Assembly (NCBI RefSeq): GCF_030814135.1
Contig: NZ_JAUSUQ010000006.1
Coordinates: 147,678-211,677, forward strand
DNA length: 64,000 nt
Reading direction: 5' to 3'
Origin: Caldalkalibacillus uzonensis
Lineage (GTDB): Bacteria; Bacillota; Bacilli; Caldalkalibacillales; Caldalkalibacillaceae
Positions 27,201-35,940 of this stretch are shown in pieces; the first letter of the stretch is position 1; each line of letters begins with the position of its first letter. Made by a program: the position numbers and the translations under genes. Under the pieces are notes generated by a model. The model worked only from the letters and a program-made list of their open reading frames with translations, ran no database searches and was not told the DNA's origin.

Positions 27201-28292
27201 TTGCCAAAAATACGCTCTACTCCGGACTTTCTCATTGTCTTTTGTACATTGGCCTTGCTGAGCATTGGGATTATCATGGTATATAGCTCAAGTGCCGTGC
27301 TTTCTTTCCATAAATTCGGCGATTATTTGTATTATGCCAAGCGCCAGTTTTTATTTGCCGGACTGGGCATTGTGGCCATGTTCATCATGATGAATGTGGA
27401 TTACTGGATTTGGCGCCGGTGGGCCAAAGTTGGCCTTTTGGTCTGTTTTGTATTGCTCGTGCTGGTTCTGATCATTGGCGTGGAGCGAAATGGTTCCAAA
27501 AGCTGGATCGGCATCGGTGCTTTTTCCATTCAACCCTCGGAATTTATTAAAATTTGGATGATTATCTTTTTGGCCAAATACTTGGCTGAGCATCAAAAAT
27601 ACTTGGTTTATTTTACGAAAGGCTTGCTTCCCCCTTTAGGCTTGGTCGGGGTGGCCTTTGGTCTGATCATGCTGCAGCCTGACTTGGGGACTGGTGCCGT
27701 CATGGTCGGCACGGCCGTTGTGATGCTGTATATCGCCGGAACAAGACTGACTCATCTTTTTGCTCTGGGCATGGTGGGAGTGGCTGGACTAGTGGCCCTT
27801 ATTCTGGCTGCTCCATACCGGATCAAGCGCATTACAGGATTCCTCGATCCCTGGCAGGACCCTTTAGGGGCGGGTTATCAAATCATACAGTCCCTGTACG
27901 CCATCGGCCCCGGGGGATTGATGGGCTTAGGACTGGGTATGAGCCGGCAGAAGTTTTATTATCTTCCCGAGCCCCAAACCGACTTTATCTTCTCCATTTT
28001 GGCTGAAGAACTGGGGTTTTTGGGCGGAGCCACTGTACTTTGTCTGTTTGCCCTGTTGTTGTGGCGCGGCATGCGGGTGGCCATTTGTGCCCCTGATTTG
28101 TACGGCAATTTGTTGGCTGCAGGCATTGTGGCCATGATCGCCATCCAGGTGATTATTAATGTGGGTGTTGTCACCGGGATGTTCCCTGTGACAGGCATTA
28201 CATTGCCGCTCTTAAGCTACGGCGGCTCCTCGCTGACGTTAATGTTAACCGCTATCGGTCTGTTGCTTAATGTGTCCAGATATGCTAAATAA
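27201..28292 (+). CDS. spoVE: SEDS-family peptidoglycan polymerase SpoVE (FtsW-like)
   Basis: A 363-residue protein with ten membrane spans. SEDS hallmarks are visible: SIQPSEFIKIWMI, MLQPDLGTGAVM with the catalytic aspartate, GLGLGMSRQKFYYLPEPQTDFIF and the last loop LPLLSYGGSS. The position between murD and murG is that of spoVE in B. subtilis, whose product makes cortex glycan strands with SpoVD. Division FtsW is a close paralogue usually located elsewhere, so SpoVE rests on gene order. The start is TTG 27201, preceded by TGAGGTG; the in-frame GTG at 27192 is part of that site. Confidence 0.88.
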   Translation: MPKIRSTPDFLIVFCTLALLSIGIIMVYSSSAVLSFHKFGDYLYYAKRQFLFAGLGIVAMFIMMNVDYWIWRRWAKVGLLVCFVLLVLVLIIGVERNGSKSWIGIGAFSIQPSEFIKIWMIIFLAKYLAEHQKYLVYFTKGLLPPLGLVGVAFGLIMLQPDLGTGAVMVGTAVVMLYIAGTRLTHLFALGMVGVAGLVALILAAPYRIKRITGFLDPWQDPLGAGYQIIQSLYAIGPGGLMGLGLGMSRQKFYYLPEPQTDFIFSILAEELGFLGGATVLCLFALLLWRGMRVAICAPDLYGNLLAAGIVAMIAIQVIINVGVVTGMFPVTGITLPLLSYGGSSLTLMLTAIGLLLNVSRYAK

Positions 28293-28306
28293 CGTAGGTG
28301 ATAGAG

Positions 28307-29419
28307 ATGAAAGTGATAGTATCTGGGGGAGGCACAGGCGGGCATATCTATCCCGCACTCAGCATTATCAACGAAATCCGTAAACATGAACCGGACTCTC
28401 AATTTCTTTATGTTGGTACGGCAAACGGGTTGGAAGCTGATATTGTGCAAAAGACGGAGATCCCGTTTAAAACAATTGAGATTTCAGGTTTCAAACGCAA
28501 ACTATCTCTACATAATATTAAAACAGTGTACCGCTTCCTGAGAAGTACCTCCATATCCAAACAGATGATCAAAGCGTTTCAACCTGACATTGTCATAGGA
28601 ACTGGCGGCTATGTATGCGGACCTGTTGTCTATGCCGCCAGCCGCTTAAACGTGCCGACCTTGATTCATGAGCAGAACGTGATTCCTGGCTTAGCCAATG
28701 CCTTTTTGAGCCGCTATGCCTCTGCCGTTGCCGTTTCGTTTGAGGGCTCTCTTAAACACTTCCGCCGAGACAATTTGTATGTGACCGGCAATCCACGGGC
28801 ATCAGAAGTGGCTCAGGCGGACGGGAAAAAAGGGCGGGAGTCCCTGGGGATCCCCTCCCATAAAAAAGTGGTGCTTGTTGTCGGTGGCAGCAGGGGGGCT
28901 GAGGCCATTAACCGGGCCTTTGTGGAGATGGTCAGTAAAATCCGGGAGATGCCCGGCTGCCACTTCGTTTATGTGACCGGCCAGGTTCACTACAATCAGG
29001 TTGAAGACCAGCTGAAAACCCAGCGGCAAGGCTTAACTAACTTAACAGTAAAGCCTTTTATCTACAATATGCCGGATGTACTGGCCGGGACAGACCTGAT
29101 CGTCAACCGGGCTGGAGCTTCCTTTCTGGCCGAAATTACGGCTTTGGGACTGCCGTCCATTCTGATTCCTTCACCTTATGTGACCAATAATCATCAGGAG
29201 AAAAATGCCCGCTGGCTGGAAAAAGAAGGAGCCAGTCAAGTGATATTGGAAAGAGAATTAACAGGTGAACGTTTATGGCATAGCTTGCGTGAACTGCTTG
29301 ACAATGAGCCAGCGTTGGCTAAAATGAGGGAAGCGTCGTTGAAACTAGGCAAGCCAGAGGCTGCCAGTCAAATCTACCAGTTAATCAAACAGTTGACAGC
29401 AGATCATGTGTCACCATAG
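28307..29419 (+). CDS. murG: UDP-GlcNAc:lipid I N-acetylglucosaminyltransferase
   Basis: A 370-residue membrane-associated glycosyltransferase that turns lipid I into lipid II. The N-terminal loop VSGGGTGGHIYPAL, the second glycine loop GTGGYVCGP, HEQNVIPG, and the nucleotide-sugar site NRAGASFLAEI and NNHQEKNA are all present. The ATG at 28307 follows TAGGTGAT closely; the GTG at 28298 lies in that site. Confidence 0.96.
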   Translation: MKVIVSGGGTGGHIYPALSIINEIRKHEPDSQFLYVGTANGLEADIVQKTEIPFKTIEISGFKRKLSLHNIKTVYRFLRSTSISKQMIKAFQPDIVIGTGGYVCGPVVYAASRLNVPTLIHEQNVIPGLANAFLSRYASAVAVSFEGSLKHFRRDNLYVTGNPRASEVAQADGKKGRESLGIPSHKKVVLVVGGSRGAEAINRAFVEMVSKIREMPGCHFVYVTGQVHYNQVEDQLKTQRQGLTNLTVKPFIYNMPDVLAGTDLIVNRAGASFLAEITALGLPSILIPSPYVTNNHQEKNARWLEKEGASQVILERELTGERLWHSLRELLDNEPALAKMREASLKLGKPEAASQIYQLIKQLTADHVSP

Positions 29420-29494
29420 GCATCTGCCCGGCATAAATTAGTAACAGGCGTGAGCAGATGACCCCGAGATGCATTCAGTTGTAGGAGGTTGCCA

Positions 29495-30403
29495 ATGAAT
29501 GAATTAGCACAACGCTTAAATAAGGCAAATGTGGGGAAAGTGTGGTTAAATGAACCGTTAAAACATCATACCACTTTGAAAATAGGCGGACCGGCGGATA
29601 TTCTCATTCAACCGAAGGACAAAGAGGGATTGATCACTGCTGTTAACATTACCAAAGAACATGGGATACCCTACCGTGTCATTGGGCGCGGATCAAATCT
29701 CCTTGTCAGGGATGGTGGTATACGCGGTGCTGTTATAAAAGTAGGGGAAGGCCTGGACTACCTGCTTGTTGAAGATGATAAGGTGACCGCCGGTGCCGGG
29801 TTTTCATTTATTAAGCTGGCCACGATGATTGCGAAACAGGGCTTGAGCGGCTTGGAGTTTGCAGGCGGTATTCCCGGCACAGTGGGTGGAGCGGTGTACA
29901 TGAATGCAGGGGCTCACGGGTCAGATGTTTCACGCGTCTTGCTTTCAGCTCAAATCCTGTTTGACGACGGTGAGCTTGCGACCTTAAGCAATGAAGAACT
30001 CAATTTTTCTTACCGTACCTCGGTCCTGCAAAAGGAGCGTAAAGGTATTTGTCTGGAGGCAACATTCCAACTAGAAAAAGGTGACCGGGAAGAGATTATG
30101 AAGATCATGTCTCAAAACAAGGATTACCGCAAACAAACACAACCGCTCCAGCAACCATGTTGCGGCAGTGTTTTTCGTAATCCAAAACCTTATTCAGCAG
30201 GTCGCCTGATCGAAGAGGCGGGTTTAAAAGGGTTTCGCATTGGGGATGCACAAATTTCCACAAAGCATGCCAATTTTATAGTAAATCTAGGAAATGCGAC
30301 GGCCAGAGACGTTTTAGCCCTAATCGAACATATTCAGCAAACGATTGCCGAAAAATACGGTGTGCACATGCATCCTGAAGTAGAGGTTGTCGGTGAGTGG
30401 TAA
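29495..30403 (+). CDS. murB: UDP-N-acetylenolpyruvoylglucosamine reductase
   Basis: A 302-residue FAD enzyme that completes UDP-MurNAc synthesis. FAD-binding motifs are RGSNLLVRDGG and GIPGTVGGAVYMNAGA; the catalytic serine lies in CCGSVFRNP. It lacks the Tyr loop insertion, so it is the type II enzyme typical of Firmicutes. The ATG at 29495 is 6 bases after AGGAGG. It sits between murG and divIB as in B. subtilis. A promoter and terminator follow it, splitting the cluster here. Confidence 0.95.
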   Translation: MNELAQRLNKANVGKVWLNEPLKHHTTLKIGGPADILIQPKDKEGLITAVNITKEHGIPYRVIGRGSNLLVRDGGIRGAVIKVGEGLDYLLVEDDKVTAGAGFSFIKLATMIAKQGLSGLEFAGGIPGTVGGAVYMNAGAHGSDVSRVLLSAQILFDDGELATLSNEELNFSYRTSVLQKERKGICLEATFQLEKGDREEIMKIMSQNKDYRKQTQPLQQPCCGSVFRNPKPYSAGRLIEEAGLKGFRIGDAQISTKHANFIVNLGNATARDVLALIEHIQQTIAEKYGVHMHPEVEVVGEW

Positions 30404-30442
30404 GGCACATTAATCATCCGCGGTCAGGGCAAGGTGTGGCTA

Positions 30443-30471
30443 TTGTCCAGTTTTAACCATCCTGATATAAT
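30443..30471 (+). promoter_or_regulatory. Promoter upstream of divIB with extended -10
   Basis: TTGTCC (30443-30448), 17 bases, then TATAAT (30466-30471) preceded by TGA, an extended -10. Transcription should start near 30478, only about 25 bases before the terminator at 30503. Confidence 0.75.
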
Positions 30472-30502
30472 AGAAAAAGATCGATAGAGTACCAGAAGAA
30501 AG

Positions 30503-30530
30503 AAAACGGCATGTGATATGCCGTTTTTTT
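30503..30530 (+). terminator. Terminator/attenuator in the divIB leader
   Basis: A perfect 10-bp stem AAAACGGCAT / ATGCCGTTTT with a 5-base loop runs into seven T residues. It comes between the promoter at 30443 and divIB at 30567, so it must be read through to express divIB from either the local promoter or the upstream cluster. Confidence 0.88.
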
Positions 30531-30566
30531 ACCGGCTCACTTTGCTTGAATGGATGGGGAAACGAG

Positions 30567-31379
30567 ATGAGTGGACAGAAAGTGATTGTGGATGAACGAA
30601 TCCCTAAATTAAAGGAGTTTAGACGCCAGAGAGCCAATCGGCAATTTATCTTGCTGGCCATCCTTTTTTTTATGGTTATCTTGATTGTGATTTATTTTCA
30701 ATCACCATTGTCACGCCTTGGCTCAATTGGTGTTGAGAACAACCAGCTTGTTGAGCGGGAGCGTCTCTTGGAGCAGGCTGAACTAAAGGAAGGTATGTCC
30801 TATTTTGACTTCCGGACGGAGGAAGTGGCCGACAAGCTGGCCTCCTTGCCGGAAATTAAAGAGGCTACTGTTCAAAGAGAGTTGCCCAACCGGTTGCACA
30901 TTACGGTTGAAGAGCACCCTGTGGTGGCTTTTTGGCTGCAGGATGAGAGCTTGTTTCCGGTTCTTGCCAACGGTCATATTTTAGACAAGCCTTGGGAAGG
31001 AGAGCGGATTGCACAGCCCATTTTAAACGGCTGGCCCCATCAAGAGGGGGTGACTGAATTAAGTCGGGAACTGGAAAAACTATCACCTGCGGTGACTGAC
31101 CTGATCTCAGAGATTGTACTCACCCCTGCCGCGAGCGACCCTTATCGTTTAACACTGTACATGGTGGATGGCTACGAGGTGAGAACAACCATACGCCAGT
31201 TTAGTCAACAGATGAGTTGGTACCCTCATATTCGTGAAGAGTTGAGAGAAGATAACCAGCATGGAGGAACGATTTATTTGTTGGATGGAACGTGGGCTGA
31301 AAGTCCACTCAGTGAGGAAGCAGGTGAGACAGAAGGCGGGATAGAAGGGATGGAAGATGAAGAAGAGCAAAACCATTAA
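30567..31379 (+). CDS. divIB: Cell division protein DivIB (FtsQ)
   Basis: A 270-residue bitopic protein. A short basic cytoplasmic tail is followed by one span (about residues 27-47, FILLAILFFMVILIVIYF), a POTRA domain (LGSIGVENNQLVERERLLEQA...) and the FtsQ beta domain. It joins FtsL and DivIC in the divisome. The C-terminal 30 residues are very acidic. The ATG at 30567 is preceded by GGGG 7 bases away, a weak site. The end overlaps the next gene by 23 bases. Confidence 0.92.
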   Translation: MSGQKVIVDERIPKLKEFRRQRANRQFILLAILFFMVILIVIYFQSPLSRLGSIGVENNQLVERERLLEQAELKEGMSYFDFRTEEVADKLASLPEIKEATVQRELPNRLHITVEEHPVVAFWLQDESLFPVLANGHILDKPWEGERIAQPILNGWPHQEGVTELSRELEKLSPAVTDLISEIVLTPAASDPYRLTLYMVDGYEVRTTIRQFSQQMSWYPHIREELREDNQHGGTIYLLDGTWAESPLSEEAGETEGGIEGMEDEEEQNH

Positions 31380-32082
31380 GGTGACGCGCCTCCATTTGCT
31401 GTTAACTGTGGTGTTGTTATGTGCAGGGTATTTATTGGCCTATTCTTACAATTACACCAAAGAGTTTGGTCAAGAGCAGGCCGACGTTTCCCAGTCAATG
31501 ACTCAGTGGGAAATTGAAGATCAATTGCGGGAGAAACTGATCCAAGCCCAAAAAGAAAATATGCAGCTTGAAGAACGCTTAACGGAATTGCAACACTTAG
31601 TGAGTGAAAAGGAGGAACAGATGTCCCTGCTGGAGAATGAACTAGAGGGCACCTATATTGAGCTGGAGTCTTACCGTCTCTTAGCAGGGCTCTTGGAAGC
31701 TAAGGGGCCCGGTGTGATTGTGACTTTGGAAGACAAGGACTATATAGGGGAAACAGGTGATCCCGACGATTATATTGTTCATGAACAGGATGTCCGCGGC
31801 GTCATCAACGAATTGTTTGCTGCAGGGGCAGAGGGAGTTAGTATTAACGGTCAGCGTTTTGTGCATACGACAGCTATTCGTTGTGTCGGTCCGACGATTA
31901 TTGTCAATGGCGTTAAGTCAGCTGCGCCGTTTGAGATTGCAGCTGTTGGTGACCCTGAAGTTCTGTATCGGGCTTTGCATCTTCCCGGGGGCTACGTGGA
32001 ACTGCTTCAGTCCTGGGGCATCACCGTGAAGGTAGAGAAGCAGGATGAGATCATTTTACCGGCGTTTATAGGAGAGTTGTAA
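31357..32082 (+). CDS. ylxW: DUF881 membrane-anchored protein (YlxW-type)
   Basis: A 241-residue protein with one N-terminal membrane span, an extracellular coiled coil (about residues 50-100, MQLEERLTELQHLVSEKEEQ) and a DUF881 domain with EAKGPGVIVTLED, DVRGVINELFAAGAEGVSINGQR and GPTIIVNG. DUF881 proteins are regularly found between divIB and ftsA and are thought to act in division or wall assembly, but no reaction is known. It overlaps divIB and is followed without a gap by a paralogue. Confidence 0.85.
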   Translation: MKKSKTIKVTRLHLLLTVVLLCAGYLLAYSYNYTKEFGQEQADVSQSMTQWEIEDQLREKLIQAQKENMQLEERLTELQHLVSEKEEQMSLLENELEGTYIELESYRLLAGLLEAKGPGVIVTLEDKDYIGETGDPDDYIVHEQDVRGVINELFAAGAEGVSINGQRFVHTTAIRCVGPTIIVNGVKSAAPFEIAAVGDPEVLYRALHLPGGYVELLQSWGITVKVEKQDEIILPAFIGEL

Positions 32083-32802
32083 ATGAACCAGGATCGTAAG
32101 GTGATTTTAACCTTTACATTTGTCTGCTTTATTTTAGGATTGATGCTGGCCGTGCAGTATGCTTCCACTGCCCTTCCCGAGGAAAGGGAAACACGAGGGT
32201 TAAATGATCTGCGCTTGGAGTTGCAAAAAGAACGGGAGCGGACGCAAGCGTTGATCAGTGAAATAGGGTCATATCATGAACTGTTGCACCGTTATGACAA
32301 ATCTCTTGACCAAGACCAGGATCCCCTAGAGATCATGGAGAAAGAACGCTTAAGGTTAAGGCAAATGATTGGCTTGGAAGAGGTGCAGGGAGAAGGATTT
32401 ATTATCCGCATTGAACAGAGGGAACTCGACCCTCTGGAAGAGTATGAATTTGACCCGTTTATCTATGATGAAGATTTACGCCTCATTGTCAATGAGTTAA
32501 ATGCTTACGGCGCACAAGCGATAGCCATCAACGGTGAGCGCATTATCGCCACCTCAGCGATCCGCAATGTCCAAAATCAGATCTTGATCAATACCCGCCC
32601 GGTCGCCCCTCCGTATGAAATTAAGGTTATCGGTGATCCATCCACACTGATTCCGGCTCTGAGACTGGCTGGCCTGGAAGAATACTTTGACATTGTCAGT
32701 CATAATGTCTCCTTTGAAGAAAAAGAACGTCTGACCGTTCCTGCCTACGCCCAGCGGATTGATTTTCAATATTTACAGCCTGTCAAGGAGGACAACAGAT
32801 GA
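32083..32802 (+). CDS. ylxX: DUF881 membrane-anchored protein (YlxX-type)
   Basis: A 239-residue paralogue of the preceding gene, with the same layout: N-terminal span, short coiled coil and a DUF881 domain (LIVNELNAYGAQAIAINGERI, IRNVQNQILINTRPVAPPYEIKVIGDP-type segments). The ATG follows directly on the stop codon of the upstream gene, and its own stop overlaps the sbp ATG by 4 bases. The three genes must be made together, which suggests a membrane complex. Its role is unknown. Confidence 0.85.
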   Translation: MNQDRKVILTFTFVCFILGLMLAVQYASTALPEERETRGLNDLRLELQKERERTQALISEIGSYHELLHRYDKSLDQDQDPLEIMEKERLRLRQMIGLEEVQGEGFIIRIEQRELDPLEEYEFDPFIYDEDLRLIVNELNAYGAQAIAINGERIIATSAIRNVQNQILINTRPVAPPYEIKVIGDPSTLIPALRLAGLEEYFDIVSHNVSFEEKERLTVPAYAQRIDFQYLQPVKEDNR

Positions 32803-33152
32803 AGTGGCTTCCTGTTCTTGGATTATTGGTTGGTATTTTGCTTGGCCTGTCTTCAGATTTGACCGTTCCCCCCGCATATGCGAACTACTTGTCCATTGCG
32901 GTCTTGGCCGTCTTGGATACGCTTTTTGGCGGTTTAAGGTCCTATCTTCAATCAACATTTGATATTGAAGTTTTTGTTTCCGGCTTTTTCTTTAATACCC
33001 TTCTGGCGGTGGGCTTAGCCTTTTTAGGGGTTCATCTTGGCATTGATCTTTATTTAGCCGCCATTTTTGCCTTTGGCGTGCGCCTGTTTAACAACATCGC
33101 CGTCATTCGCCGCATCTTGCTGAACAAACGTGCAGGGAAACCCTCCGTTTAA
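32799..33152 (+). CDS. sbp: Small basic membrane protein Sbp (DUF1290)
   Basis: A 117-residue hydrophobic protein with about three to four membrane spans and the family core FGGLRSYLQSTFDIEVFVSGFFFNTLLA. This DUF1290 protein precedes ftsA in most Bacillales. Its function is not known. It overlaps the upstream gene at ATGA and is the last gene before the ftsA promoter. Confidence 0.9.
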   Translation: MKWLPVLGLLVGILLGLSSDLTVPPAYANYLSIAVLAVLDTLFGGLRSYLQSTFDIEVFVSGFFFNTLLAVGLAFLGVHLGIDLYLAAIFAFGVRLFNNIAVIRRILLNKRAGKPSV

Positions 33153-33198
33153 CCTTCAAAAATTGTTTTAAAAAATAGAGAAAAAAGTGTGAATAAAA

Positions 33199-33227
33199 AA
33201 AGGGAAACGGCTAAAGATGTTGAATTT
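33199..33227 (+). promoter_or_regulatory. SigH-type promoter of ftsAZ
   Basis: AAAGGGAAA (33199-33207), 11 bases, GTTGAATTT (33219-33227). This fits the SigH consensus RnAGGAwww-N11/12-RnnGAATww with one mismatch. B. subtilis ftsAZ also has a SigH promoter, used to raise FtsZ for polar division at the start of sporulation. Confidence 0.65.
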
Positions 33228-33331
33228 AAATGTATATGAACTGAATCTATGATAAAATGATGATATATTGTCCGAGGCTGTTGGACATTGAAAACAGCTC
33301 AGCGTCATCATGTCAGAGGAGGTGCCACAGC

Positions 33332-34603
33332 ATGAATAGCAACGGTTACATAGTCAGTTTAGATATAGGGACATCCCTGGTGCGGGTTGTCATCGGAGAA
33401 TTGGCCAACAACACGATTAATATCGTTGGTGTTGGCACCAGTCATTCAGAAGGGATTAAGAAAGGTTCCATTGTTGATATAGATCTTACCGTTCAATCCA
33501 TTCGCCAAGCTGTAGATAATGCTGAAAGAATGGTAAGTTTATCTATACAAGAGGTATTTGTGGGTATGGCAGGCAATCATATCCAGCTTCAGCCCAGCAA
33601 AGGGGTGGTGGCTGTCTCCAGCCCTGACCGGGAAATTGGGGAAGAAGATATCATCCGTGTCATTGATGCTTCCAAGGTGATGGCCCTCCCTCCAGAGCGG
33701 GAAATTATCGATGTGGTCCCCAAACAGTTTATTGTCGATGGTCTGGAAGAGATTACGGATCCCCGCGGCATGATCGGTGTCCGTCTGGAAATGGAAGGCA
33801 CCATTATCACGGGATCAAAAACGGCTATACATAACCTTGTCCGCTGTATCGAGCGGGCAGGCTTGTCTGTGGCGGGGATCTTCTTACAGCCTTTGGCCAC
33901 CAGTACGATTGCCCTGTCCAAGGATGAAAAAGCGTTGGGGATTGCCCTGGTTGACATTGGGGCCGGCCAAATGACCGTTTCCGTCTTTGAGCAAGGCACA
34001 CTGATGAACACCGTGGTGATCCCTGTCGGCGGTGAATATATCACCAATGATATTGCCATAGGTTTAAAAACGCAAAGTGATGTGGCTGAACAAGTAAAAG
34101 TAAAACATGGTTGTGCCTTGATTGATGAAGCTTTGGAAGATGAAACATTTTCCGTGCCTCGCATCGGCAGCGATACCTATAAAGAATTTAGTCAAGTAGA
34201 TCTGGCCCATATTATTGAGCCTCGTTTGGTAGAAATGTTTGAACTGGTTCAAAAAGAGGTTAAACGGATGGGTTACACTGAAGTCCCTGGAGGATATGTG
34301 TTAACAGGTGGTGTGACGGCCATGCCGGGTGTGCTTGAATTGGCCAAGGATGTTTTCCAAAACTCCGTCCGTATCGCTGTCCCCGATTACATCGGGGTGA
34401 GAGAGCCCCATTATACGGCTGCGGTGGGGATTATTAAATACGCGCTGCAAAACATGCGCCAACCTGAAAAAGAAATGGCTGCCGCAGTTCCTTCCAAGTC
34501 CAAAGGGCGGCCAGCAGCTGCTGAGCCTCAGCCAACGACGCGGTCAGCCTCCAAACAAACGGTGAGGGAAAAGGTCAGAAGTTGGTTTAAGGAGTTCATT
34601 TAA
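33332..34603 (+). CDS. ftsA: Cell division protein FtsA
   Basis: A 423-residue actin-like ATPase that tethers FtsZ to the membrane. The phosphate-1 loop VSLDIGTSLVRVV, phosphate-2 region LVDIGAGQMTVSVF, the adenosine loop PGGYVLTGGVTAMPG and the C-terminal amphipathic helix VREKVRSWFKEFI are visible. The ATG at 33332 follows AGAGGAGGTG. The frame is open upstream, but only this start has a site. Confidence 0.97.
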   Translation: MNSNGYIVSLDIGTSLVRVVIGELANNTINIVGVGTSHSEGIKKGSIVDIDLTVQSIRQAVDNAERMVSLSIQEVFVGMAGNHIQLQPSKGVVAVSSPDREIGEEDIIRVIDASKVMALPPEREIIDVVPKQFIVDGLEEITDPRGMIGVRLEMEGTIITGSKTAIHNLVRCIERAGLSVAGIFLQPLATSTIALSKDEKALGIALVDIGAGQMTVSVFEQGTLMNTVVIPVGGEYITNDIAIGLKTQSDVAEQVKVKHGCALIDEALEDETFSVPRIGSDTYKEFSQVDLAHIIEPRLVEMFELVQKEVKRMGYTEVPGGYVLTGGVTAMPGVLELAKDVFQNSVRIAVPDYIGVREPHYTAAVGIIKYALQNMRQPEKEMAAAVPSKSKGRPAAAEPQPTTRSASKQTVREKVRSWFKEFI

Positions 34604-34653
34604 GGTGATCATTTTAAAGTCTAAAGTGGGACAAGTTAGGGGGAGCAATTGTC

Positions 34654-35775
34654 ATGTTAGAGTTTGATATGGAAACACAACAATTGGCACGCATAAAAGT
34701 GATTGGGGTAGGCGGTGGCGGCAGCAATGCTGTCAACCGTATGATTGAGAGCGGTGTGCAAGGTGTGGAATTTATTACGGTGAATACCGATGCCCAAGCT
34801 TTGCAATTATCCAAAGCGGAACACCGTTTGCAAATCGGTGCCAAACTGACGCGGGGTTTAGGTGCAGGCGCCAATCCGGAAGTGGGTAAAAAAGCTGCTG
34901 AAGAAAGCCGGGAACAAATAGAAAATGTCCTTAAAGGAGCGGATATGGTCTTTGTCACCGCAGGAATGGGCGGTGGCACAGGTACCGGTGCTGCTCCTGT
35001 GATTGCAGAGGTAGCTAAGGAATTGGGTGCTTTGACTGTAGGTGTGGTCACTCGCCCGTTTACCTTTGAGGGGCGTCGTCGTTCGGTGCATGCCAATCAA
35101 GGCATTGAAAATTTGAAAGAGAAAGTTGACACATTAATTGTGATTCCCAATGACCGTTTGTTGGAAATCGTAGATAAAAACACACCCATGTTAGAGGCGT
35201 TCAGAGAGGCAGACAATGTATTACGGCAGGGCGTACAGGGTATTTCTGACCTGATTGCCGTACCGGGCCTGATCAATCTTGACTTTGCTGATGTGAAGAC
35301 GATCATGACGGAGAAAGGTTCTGCACTGATGGGCATCGGCGTGGCTTCCGGTGAAAACCGTGCCGTTGAGGCAGCCAAAAAAGCCACTTGTTCACCCCTT
35401 CTGGAATCTTCCATTGAAGGAGCTAAAGGTGTCCTGATGAACATTACAGGGGGGACCAACCTGTCTCTCTATGAAGTGAACGAAGCGGCCGATATTGTGG
35501 CTGCTTCATCTGACGCCGAAGTGAACATGATTTTCGGTGCCGTAATCAATGAAGAACTGAAAGATGAAATTGTGGTTACTGTGATTGCTACCGGTTTTGA
35601 TGAGGAGGTACAAGCGAACCGTGCCCAAAGCAGTTTGTCAAAACCGCGGATGCCAATGAACGGTTCTACAAACCGTTCTGAACCTAAAGAAGATATCAGT
35701 GCAGTTAATTCTAACTATAATGAAAATGATCTTGATATTCCCACTTTCTTGCGCAATCGCAACCGGCGCCGCTAA
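34654..35775 (+). CDS. ftsZ: Cell division GTPase FtsZ
   Basis: A 373-residue tubulin homologue that polymerises into the division ring. The GTP signature GGGTGTG is at about residues 107-113, with [14 protein letters not shown] near the N-terminus and [11 protein letters not shown] in the T7 loop. The C-terminal conserved peptide [11 protein letters not shown], which binds FtsA and other partners, is intact after a short linker. TTAGGGGGAG precedes the ATG at 34654. A strong terminator closes the cluster after it. Confidence 0.98.
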   Translation: MLEFDMETQQLARIKVIGVGGGGSNAVNRMIESGVQGVEFITVNTDAQALQLSKAEHRLQIGAKLTRGLGAGANPEVGKKAAEESREQIENVLKGADMVFVTAGMGGGTGTGAAPVIAEVAKELGALTVGVVTRPFTFEGRRRSVHANQGIENLKEKVDTLIVIPNDRLLEIVDKNTPMLEAFREADNVLRQGVQGISDLIAVPGLINLDFADVKTIMTEKGSALMGIGVASGENRAVEAAKKATCSPLLESSIEGAKGVLMNITGGTNLSLYEVNEAADIVAASSDAEVNMIFGAVINEELKDEIVVTVIATGFDEEVQANRAQSSLSKPRMPMNGSTNRSEPKEDISAVNSNYNENDLDIPTFLRNRNRRR

Positions 35776-35820
35776 CTGAGTGGATCCTGACTAAGTGGAA
35801 CGATCATGAGGAAACAAAGT

Positions 35821-35866
35821 ATGGGGCTGTCCAAAAGGTCATGAACTTTTTGGCAGCCCCATTTTA
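35821..35866 (+). terminator. Terminator after ftsZ
   Basis: ATGGGGCTG-T-CCAAAA pairs with TTTTTGG-CAGCCCCAT around a short loop; a short T run follows. Confidence 0.85.
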
Positions 35867-35940
35867 CATGTAGTGAACATAATCGAGCTGTGTTGAATAG
35901 GCTAATATGGGCGAACACCTATGATGAGGAGCTGATCATA

